Shown: positions 18,165-23,649 of the stretch, piece after piece
How the letters are laid out: the number at the start of each line of letters is the position of its first letter
Position numbering within the stretch: the stretch's first letter is position 1
Source: Methylococcaceae bacterium
Lineage (GTDB): Bacteria > Pseudomonadota > Gammaproteobacteria > Methylococcales > Methylomonadaceae
Reading direction: 5' to 3'
NCBI GenBank assembly: GCA_947505055.1
Contig: CANNLO010000031.1
Coordinates: 1-23,649, forward strand
DNA: 23,649 nt
Position numbers and translations under genes: made by a program
The notes under the pieces: generated by a model
Told to the model about the DNA's origin: nothing
Seen by the model: only the letters and a program-made list of their open reading frames with translations
The model's database searches: none

Positions 18165-18275
18165 TAGATACCTCAAATAATAAATGCTTTTGCCGCTTAA
18201 AGCGGGCTTGACTTAAGGCCATGTCGCTCTGGACTGGCTCATGGTAAATATACTGGCCTCTGATAAGGCTGAGAC

Positions 18276-19013
18276 TCATGTAATTGAAAATGCTCCCTTG
18301 GGTGATTTAGAAAGAAGTTCCAGTTTTTTTGAGATCAATCTTAAGGTTTTTTTTGCGGCATTAAAATGTAAGCCCAGCTTAATAAGTCCCGGTAATTCTG
18401 AAGGGTGTTGGATAATAAATACTAATAATTTGATTAAAATTATATCACCCTCCTTATCAAGCGAATGATTGATTGCCCTGGGTAAATCCATGTCAGCTGG
18501 GTCGGCAATGACTCTGATCGCTAAAAATGGCAAATTGTTTTCTCTGGCCACTTTAGCTATCGCAATGCTTTCCATATCCAGGGCGACTGCTCCTGATTGA
18601 GAGTGCAGGCGGTTTTTGTCAGCTACTTTTTCTACAATCGTGCCGCTTTCAAGTAACTTACCGGTTTGAAAAGTGAGCAAATCTGAAAGCAAGGTTTCTG
18701 CGTGCTTGTGCCAGTCTGAGGAAACGCAAAAATTTAAGTCTGTACAATCATTTGAATCGATGAGTGAATCAGCTAGAACCAAGTTCCCAGGTTGTAAGGT
18801 TTGACTTAGTGCCCCGGCGCAACCCCAGCTAATCAGTTGCGTTGCACCTTGTTCAATCAGCAATCTGGATGCTGTTTGTGCATTGCTGGCGCCTGCCCCG
18901 GAACAGGCGACGACGATAGTGTCGCTTATGAAAGCGTAACAACCCTTATCAATTTTTCTTGATGTTAGGGTGCCGATTTCTTCCGGTAAAGCAACACAAA
19001 TCCCTGTTATCAC
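18276..19013 (-). CDS. hpnG: Hopanoid-associated phosphorylase HpnG
   Basis: This 245-residue protein is of the nucleoside phosphorylase fold. It carries an N-terminal GICVALPEEIGTL, the VVACSGAGASNAQTASRLLIEQGA region, LISWGCAGALSQTLQPGNLVLAD, and VALDMESIAIAKVARENNLPFLAIRVIADPAD (active-site Met-Glu region). HpnG removes adenine from adenosylhopane to give ribosylhopane on the way to bacteriohopanetetrol. The start is GTG at 19013, only two bases after the shc stop, with a poor Shine-Dalgarno, so its translation probably depends on shc. It acts on the product of HpnH, which is encoded divergently at the right edge. Confidence 0.92.
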   Translation of the reverse strand: MITGICVALPEEIGTLTSRKIDKGCYAFISDTIVVACSGAGASNAQTASRLLIEQGATQLISWGCAGALSQTLQPGNLVLADSLIDSNDCTDLNFCVSSDWHKHAETLLSDLLTFQTGKLLESGTIVEKVADKNRLHSQSGAVALDMESIAIAKVARENNLPFLAIRVIADPADMDLPRAINHSLDKEGDIILIKLLVFIIQHPSELPGLIKLGLHFNAAKKTLRLISKKLELLSKSPKGAFSIT

Positions 19014-19015
19014 AC

Positions 19016-21007
19016 TCAGATGCCAGTTATGCGGTTGCTTGGCAAAGATTCATTGTTAGTATTTAGCTCGTTACGATATCTGGCCAACGCCCAAAGAGGG
19101 AAGTATTTGTCGTAACCATGATATTTGAGATAAAAAACTTTAGGGAAACCAGGTGCGGTAAAGCATTCGTCATTCCATAAGCCGTCAGCCTGCTGATTAC
19201 GTAAAATAAAATCGATGCCTGCTTTGACTGCTTCACTATTTGCTTCGCCGGCGGCCATGAGTGCCAAAACCGCCCAAGCAGTTTGGAAGGCGGTACTGAA
19301 GCGATAGGTTCCGCTGAAGCTAGTATCGTGATAGCTATAATTATCTTCGCCCCAGCCACCATCTGCACGTTGTACCGACTTTAACCATTTTGCAGCTTTG
19401 GTGTATAAAGGATCGGTTTTAGGCAGTCTGGTTTGTTCAAGTCCAAGTAATACTGACCATGTTCCATAAATATAATTTGTGCCCCAGCGACCAAACCACG
19501 AACCGTCTTGTTCCTGTTCGCTGCGAATGTATTCGATAGTGCGTTCCAAGGCAGGTAAATACTCATCATGATCTTTTGCGACTCTGGCCATTAACATTGC
19601 ACAGCGTGCACTGACATCAGAGGTTGGCGGGTCTAATAGTGCACCGTGGTCTGCAAACGGAATTTCATTCAGATAATAACAGGTATTATCGACATCAAAG
19701 GCACCGTAACCACCGTTTTTGGATTGCATACCTACTATCCAGCGAGTTGCTTTATGTATTGATTCATCCAGATCTGGCAGGTTTGAATCGGCCATAGCAA
19801 AACCGACAATGGCAGTGTCATCGACATCCGGATAATGCGGGTTTTCGAATTGGAACGCCCAACCGCCGCCTTCTAAGTCGGGTTTGGAAATTCGCCAGTC
19901 ACCGGGTTCGTCAGACAGTTGTTTACTTTTTAGCCAGTCGTAGGCACGAGTCAGATTTTGGCTATTACCGATTTTGTCGGTTTCCTGTAAGGCCAGTGCT
20001 GCAAGTGCAGTATCCCAAACAGGGGATAAGCAGGGTTGGCAGTATGCATCGTTCTCATTAATAACCAACAATTTATCCATCGCTTTTCTGGCAGTAACAA
20101 CATGCTCATGATCGTATGGCATACCTAATAACATCATCGCCTGATAAGAAGCTGCCATCGCAGGAAATATTCCTCCCAGTCCATCTTCACCGTTCAGTCG
20201 CTCAATAAACCAGTTTTTAGCTTTTTCAATCGCCAGGTTATGCATTTTTGTTGGAATTAACGGGCGTGTCGCCAAGCCGAGCTTATCCAAGGCCAAAAAT
20301 ATTTTGTTTAATACGGTTCTTTCAGGAAAGTAGTGTTTTTCTTCATCGGGATGAGTGATGAAAAGTTCAAGTATACTGATATTTTTTGGATTTTTTGCCG
20401 TAGCTTTTAACGTGCAAAGAATAAACAAAGGTACCATGACGGCTCTTGACCAGTAAGCTACTTTGTCCAGATGAAACGGAAACCAACTCGGAAATAACAT
20501 GATTTCCACAGGAATGTAAGGAACGCCACGCCAGGGTAATTGTTTGAAAATTGCGAGAGTTATTCGGGTAAAAACATTGGCTTTGGCAGCGCCGCCTTGG
20601 CTCAAAACGAAATCTCTTAAACGAACCATGTGCGATGCGTCAATTGCATCACCGGCCATTTTTAAGGCGTAATAAACTTTAACGCTGCAACTGATTTCGC
20701 CAGCGCCACCGGTAAAGAGTGAATAACTTCCGTCTTTTGACTGGCGTGATCTTAAATAGTTGGCGATTTTGGCTTGTAAGGGTTCATTAATTTCCCCAGT
20801 GTAATGCATCAGCATAATGTAATCTGATGGGATAGAGCAATCTGCTTCCAATTCAAATACCCAATAGCCGTCTTTATCTTGCAGGCTTAATAGTTTTTCC
20901 TGTGCTTTGCCAATGGCTAGCTTGAGATTGTGTGAGTAATGGAGGGCAGAATTCGATGAGTTTGAATGCGTGCCGACATTAATCTCAGAATGTGATTCGT
21001 TAAACAT
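19016..21007 (-). CDS. shc: Squalene-hopene cyclase
   Basis: This 663-residue membrane-associated enzyme cyclises squalene to hopene and diplopterol. The catalytic DVDD motif is at residues 394-397 (PHYPDVDDTAIVGFAM). QW-type repeats are visible along the chain: QDGSWFGRWG, ADGGWGEDNY, QADGLWND, NGGYGAFD and KDGYWVFE. Length matches bacterial cyclases (about 630-660). The ATG at 21007 has AAGGA eight bases upstream, and this AAGGA overlaps the TAA stop of the squalene synthase gene. It lies 11 bases after that gene and two bases before hpnG. Confidence 0.97.
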   Translation of the reverse strand: MFNESHSEINVGTHSNSSNSALHYSHNLKLAIGKAQEKLLSLQDKDGYWVFELEADCSIPSDYIMLMHYTGEINEPLQAKIANYLRSRQSKDGSYSLFTGGAGEISCSVKVYYALKMAGDAIDASHMVRLRDFVLSQGGAAKANVFTRITLAIFKQLPWRGVPYIPVEIMLFPSWFPFHLDKVAYWSRAVMVPLFILCTLKATAKNPKNISILELFITHPDEEKHYFPERTVLNKIFLALDKLGLATRPLIPTKMHNLAIEKAKNWFIERLNGEDGLGGIFPAMAASYQAMMLLGMPYDHEHVVTARKAMDKLLVINENDAYCQPCLSPVWDTALAALALQETDKIGNSQNLTRAYDWLKSKQLSDEPGDWRISKPDLEGGGWAFQFENPHYPDVDDTAIVGFAMADSNLPDLDESIHKATRWIVGMQSKNGGYGAFDVDNTCYYLNEIPFADHGALLDPPTSDVSARCAMLMARVAKDHDEYLPALERTIEYIRSEQEQDGSWFGRWGTNYIYGTWSVLLGLEQTRLPKTDPLYTKAAKWLKSVQRADGGWGEDNYSYHDTSFSGTYRFSTAFQTAWAVLALMAAGEANSEAVKAGIDFILRNQQADGLWNDECFTAPGFPKVFYLKYHGYDKYFPLWALARYRNELNTNNESLPSNRITGI

Positions 21008-21018
21008 GATGTGCGTCC

Positions 21019-22227
21019 TTAAAAATTTATGTTGTCTTTTGAGGATTGGATTGTGTATGCCCAGTCGGGAGATTTGAGCTCTCGACTTGTCAAATTGAAA
21101 AGCACGCTAAGCAGGTAGTTGTAACGTCCTGTTAAGCGTGTAGCAATGATAGTTGCCTTGACACTTTTACGCGTAATTTTGACTTGATCTGAATGATTGA
21201 AATCCAGATTCTGTTTAATTTTCTTTAAGGTCAAGATCGCCATGCCTAAGGCCCAAAGACAGAAATTTCGTATTCCAATTTCGTGCGATGGAATTAACTG
21301 TGTATATTTAAGTGCGTTGTGCAAATGTTCATGAGCAATACTGATCAAGTGTTCCAAGCCTTTTCTGAAGGATTCATCCTGTGTTTCTGGAGTCAGGTTT
21401 TTAAGATCAAACCCGATTTCCGTAAAAACATCTTGCGGTAGCCAGCAAACGCCGCGTTCGGCATCATCCCAAATATCTTTTAGAATGTTGGTCATTTGCA
21501 GGCCCTGTCCAAAAGAGACTGAAAGGCTCATGAGTTGATCTTTATGGAGGGCTATTTCAGGTGAGTAATGGCAAAACAGTTTGGCGAGCATTTCACCGAC
21601 ACAACCGGCAACGTAATAGCAATAGTTATCCATGTCGGCAAGTGTTGGGAGGCCGCCATGTAAATCTTGTGCCTGAAAGATGGGCATTCCTTTAGCCATT
21701 GTTTCAACGCAGCAAGCCAGCGCTTCAATTTGAGCCGGATCAAATTTGTGGGTAATTTGTATGACTCTGGGCAGAACGTGAATCAAGGTGTGCTCAGCAG
21801 GAATGGTTTGCGCAGACAGTAAGGGGGCAAGATCTACCGCGAAAACTTCAGAGTTTTCGCCGCTTTTTACAACTTCAATAAATTCAGAACAAAAGTATTT
21901 TTTTTGTTGAGGCGAAAGAGAAACTTCGTCTTCGATGGTATCGACGATGCGACACAGCAAATAGGCGTTGGCTACTGCGGCATATAATTTTTCGGGCAAC
22001 TGGGGAATAGTTAGCGCAAATGTTCTGGAGACACCTTCAAGTAAAAGCGCCTGAAATTCATCATCAGTACATGTGCTGAGAGATTTTGGGTTATCCAGGG
22101 AAATTTGAGTTTCACTCATAAATTTATTAAAGTTGTCCTGCAAGCTGATTTTGATAGTATTTACCGCAATAATAGACTGTTTGTTGGTATTTTGCAAAGC
22201 AATGTTGTTTTGTTGTAAATCTGCCAC
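21019..22227 (-). CDS. sqs: Squalene synthase (SQS/phytoene synthase family)
   Basis: This enzyme of the trans-isoprenyl diphosphate synthase family joins two farnesyl diphosphates into squalene. Both Mg-binding Asp-rich motifs are present: DTIED (96-100) and DIWDD (251-255, in QMTNILKDIWDDAERGVCWLP). VSRTFALTIPQLP is the usual N-terminal signature. The single-enzyme SQS-type form, as reported in Methylococcus, would make squalene directly, and no HpnC/HpnD/HpnE set is seen in the window. The longest frame starts at GTG 22227. Its first ~36 residues are low-complexity, and an ATG at 22119 (MSETQISLDNP, 366 residues) is a strong alternative. Neither has a convincing ribosome binding site. C-terminal residues 320-340 are hydrophobic and may tether it to the membrane. 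First gene of the hopanoid operon. Confidence 0.9.
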   Translation of the reverse strand: MADLQQNNIALQNTNKQSIIAVNTIKISLQDNFNKFMSETQISLDNPKSLSTCTDDEFQALLLEGVSRTFALTIPQLPEKLYAAVANAYLLCRIVDTIEDEVSLSPQQKKYFCSEFIEVVKSGENSEVFAVDLAPLLSAQTIPAEHTLIHVLPRVIQITHKFDPAQIEALACCVETMAKGMPIFQAQDLHGGLPTLADMDNYCYYVAGCVGEMLAKLFCHYSPEIALHKDQLMSLSVSFGQGLQMTNILKDIWDDAERGVCWLPQDVFTEIGFDLKNLTPETQDESFRKGLEHLISIAHEHLHNALKYTQLIPSHEIGIRNFCLWALGMAILTLKKIKQNLDFNHSDQVKITRKSVKATIIATRLTGRYNYLLSVLFNLTSRELKSPDWAYTIQSSKDNINF

Positions 22228-22612
22228 GATCGAGCGGTTGTAAAATATATTATTTATAATAAAAATATAGGGTTAGCAGTTTTTATCCCTAGGTAAGTCA
22301 AGTGCCTTCAGTTAGTCCTTTTAGTTGGCTTTCACTTAGATAGAGTATAAAACTGGAGTCGAAAGTTAAAAGATAGTATTCTATTACTTAATAGGTAAGC
22401 GATTGTATTATATAACAGGCTTGTCGGTATTTTTTGGATGTTGTTGTTCAAATACAATAGAATCATTTAAATTATTCTGGTTTTTGGATTGTTGTTTAAT
22501 TGGTACATCATTTCCCATGTTTTGTTTTGAATTTTAGTTAAGTGTTTTCAGGGTATTTATTATTTAATAAATACCATTCATGGTTTTAAGATGTTTTTTG
22601 GAGGGTTTGCGC
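22228..22612. other. Divergent intergenic region between sqs and hpnH
   Basis: This 385-bp very AT-rich region must hold promoters for both hopanoid transcription units. A TTGACT on the minus strand (22296-22301) has no good -10 at the right distance, so I do not call it. It contains the palindrome at 22552-22575 and the hpnH ribosome binding site. No gene is seen. Confidence 0.5.
22552..22575. promoter_or_regulatory. 24-bp AT-rich palindrome upstream of hpnH
   Basis: Perfect 11-nt arms (GGTATTTATTA at 22552-22562 and its complement at 22565-22575) flank TT. It ends 37 bases before the hpnH GTG. The symmetry fits a dimeric regulator site or an RNA hairpin in the leader. Its function is inferred. 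Confidence 0.45.
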
Positions 22613-23649
22613 GTGGGTGTTCCTTTACGTCAGCAGTTGGCTGTAGGTAGTTATTTAATTAAACAAAAGATTAAAGGAGTTAAGAAATATCCTTTGGTAT
22701 TGATGCTTGAGCCCCTTTTCCGTTGTAATTTGGCTTGTGCTGGCTGCGGTAAAATCGATTATCCCGATGATGTTCTTGATCAGCGTCTTTCCTTCGAAGA
22801 ATGTATGCAAGCTGTTGACGAATGTGATGCACCCATGGTATCGATTCCTGGTGGGGAGCCACTCATCCATAAAGAAATGCCACAAATTGTCGCTGGTATT
22901 GTTGCAAGAAAGAAATTCGTCTACTTGTGTACCAATGCACTTTTGTTAAAAAAGAGAATTGATGATTATCAACCATCTCCGTATTTAACTTTTTCAATCC
23001 ATTTAGATGGTATGCATGAAAGGCATGATACGTCTGTTTGCCAGGAAGGTGTATTTGAACGAGCCGTAGAAGCGATTAAATTGGCTTTGGGCAAGGGCTT
23101 TAGAGTGACCATCAACTGTACGTTGTTCCAGGGAGAAAATGCAAAAGAAGTTGCTGAGTTTCTGGATTATGCCATGGAGCTTGGTGTTGAAGGTGTGACT
23201 ATCGCACCTGGCTTTAGTTATGAGCATGCTCCTCAGCAGGATGTCTTTATTAAAGGCAGTGATGTTAAGGATTTATTCCGTGGGATCTTTAAAATTGGAA
23301 AAAAACGTAACTGGAAATTAAATCACTCTTCGCTTTATCTTGATTTCTTGGCGGGTAATCAAAATTATGACTGCACACCTTGGGGCAATCCGACGCGTAA
23401 CGTTTTCGGTTGGCAAAAACCTTGTTATCTTCTTGCTGACGAAGGCTATGTTTCAACATTTCAGGAGCTTTTGGATACAACGCCCTGGGAAAAATACGGT
23501 ACGGTTAATAATCCAAAATGTGCAAGCTGTATGGCGCATTGCGGTTATGAAGCAACGGCGGTTGAAGATATGTTAAATCATCCTTTGAAGGCTTTATGGA
23601 CGTCGATTAGAGGACCAAAAACCGAAGGCGAAATGGTGCCTGAACCTAC
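22613..23649 (+). CDS. hpnH: HpnH, adenosylhopane synthase (radical SAM), 3'-truncated
   Basis: The frame is open from GTG 22613 to the right edge (345 codons visible, no stop), so the C-terminus is missing. The start has an excellent GGAGGG ribosome binding site seven bases upstream. HpnH uses a radical SAM cluster to join hopene with the 5'-deoxyadenosyl group of SAM, giving adenosylhopane, the first side-chain step and the substrate of HpnG. The N-terminus (VPLRQQLAVGSYLIKQKIKG) and LEPLFRCNLACAGCGKIDYPDD match the family. The cluster cysteines are C38, C42 and C45. Further family motifs are SIPGGEPLIHKEMP, LTFSIHLDGMHERHD, and the C-terminal DCTPWGNPTRNVFGWQKPCY with NPKCASCMAHCGYEATAV. 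It is divergent from the sqs-shc-hpnG operon. Confidence 0.95.
   Translation, partial: MGVPLRQQLAVGSYLIKQKIKGVKKYPLVLMLEPLFRCNLACAGCGKIDYPDDVLDQRLSFEECMQAVDECDAPMVSIPGGEPLIHKEMPQIVAGIVARKKFVYLCTNALLLKKRIDDYQPSPYLTFSIHLDGMHERHDTSVCQEGVFERAVEAIKLALGKGFRVTINCTLFQGENAKEVAEFLDYAMELGVEGVTIAPGFSYEHAPQQDVFIKGSDVKDLFRGIFKIGKKRNWKLNHSSLYLDFLAGNQNYDCTPWGNPTRNVFGWQKPCYLLADEGYVSTFQELLDTTPWEKYGTVNNPKCASCMAHCGYEATAVEDMLNHPLKALWTSIRGPKTEGEMVPEP

Noticed and set aside
18165..18176. TTG start for hpnO at 18176
   Set aside because: It would overlap the GAGG Shine-Dalgarno that serves the ATG at 18164.
22273..22301. TTGACT on the minus strand as the -35 of the sqs operon promoter
   Set aside because: The matching -10 position reads TGCTAA, a poor match, so no promoter is called.
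22655..23480. Minus-strand open frames in the hpnH region
   Set aside because: The plus strand here encodes an uninterrupted, motif-complete HpnH; the antisense frames are shadows.

Overview
The window looks like a piece of a chromosome from a gammaproteobacterial methanotroph (Methylococcales type). This is inferred from its gene set: a squalene synthase, squalene-hopene cyclase, HpnG, HpnH and HpnO hopanoid set, CopC/CopD copper proteins, and an exosortase-type (XrtA/EpsI) exopolysaccharide locus, in DNA that looks moderately AT-rich by eye. No methane monooxygenase gene is present, so the assignment is not proven. I see no rRNA, tRNA, CRISPR array or intact insertion sequence.

Left part, about 1-12,900: an exopolysaccharide region. 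A hypothetical gene that probably enters from beyond the left edge is followed by a 16-bp perfect hairpin and then, on the minus strand, a WcaI-like glycosyltransferase. A secreted small helical protein (plus strand, 2399-2881) sits between wcaI and the GDP-L-fucose genes fcl and gmd. Next on the minus strand is an exosortase A fused to an EpsI domain. A 640-bp divergent intergenic region with a 21-bp tandem repeat and a good sigma-70-like promoter separates it from a plus-strand operon: polysaccharide export protein, outer-membrane beta-barrel, Wzz-type chain-length protein and a BY-kinase-like ATPase whose Walker A lysine is replaced by asparagine. A glutathione S-transferase-like gene and a bidirectional terminator close this part. 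Together these genes could make GDP-fucose, add a sugar, control chain length, export the polymer, and process or anchor exosortase substrates; no substrate with a PEP-CTERM tail is seen here.

Right part, about 12,900-22,230: a minus-strand series read in the order squalene synthase, shc, hpnG, hpnO, copC, copD, dxs. It links the first step of the MEP isoprenoid pathway (dxs) with squalene formation, cyclisation to hopene, and side-chain processing (HpnG, HpnO). A copper-binding periplasmic protein and its membrane partner are inserted between the hopanoid genes and dxs with operon-like spacing. The first three genes are tightly packed, a 111-bp gap precedes hpnO, and the last four genes are again tightly packed.

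Right edge: hpnH, the radical SAM enzyme that joins hopene to the 5'-deoxyadenosyl group, is divergently transcribed from the squalene synthase gene and runs off the window without a stop. A 24-bp AT-rich palindrome lies just upstream of its ribosome binding site.

Many starts are GTG or TTG (gmd, export gene, wzz-like gene, hpnG, squalene synthase, hpnH). Several of these are backed by a clear Shine-Dalgarno sequence.
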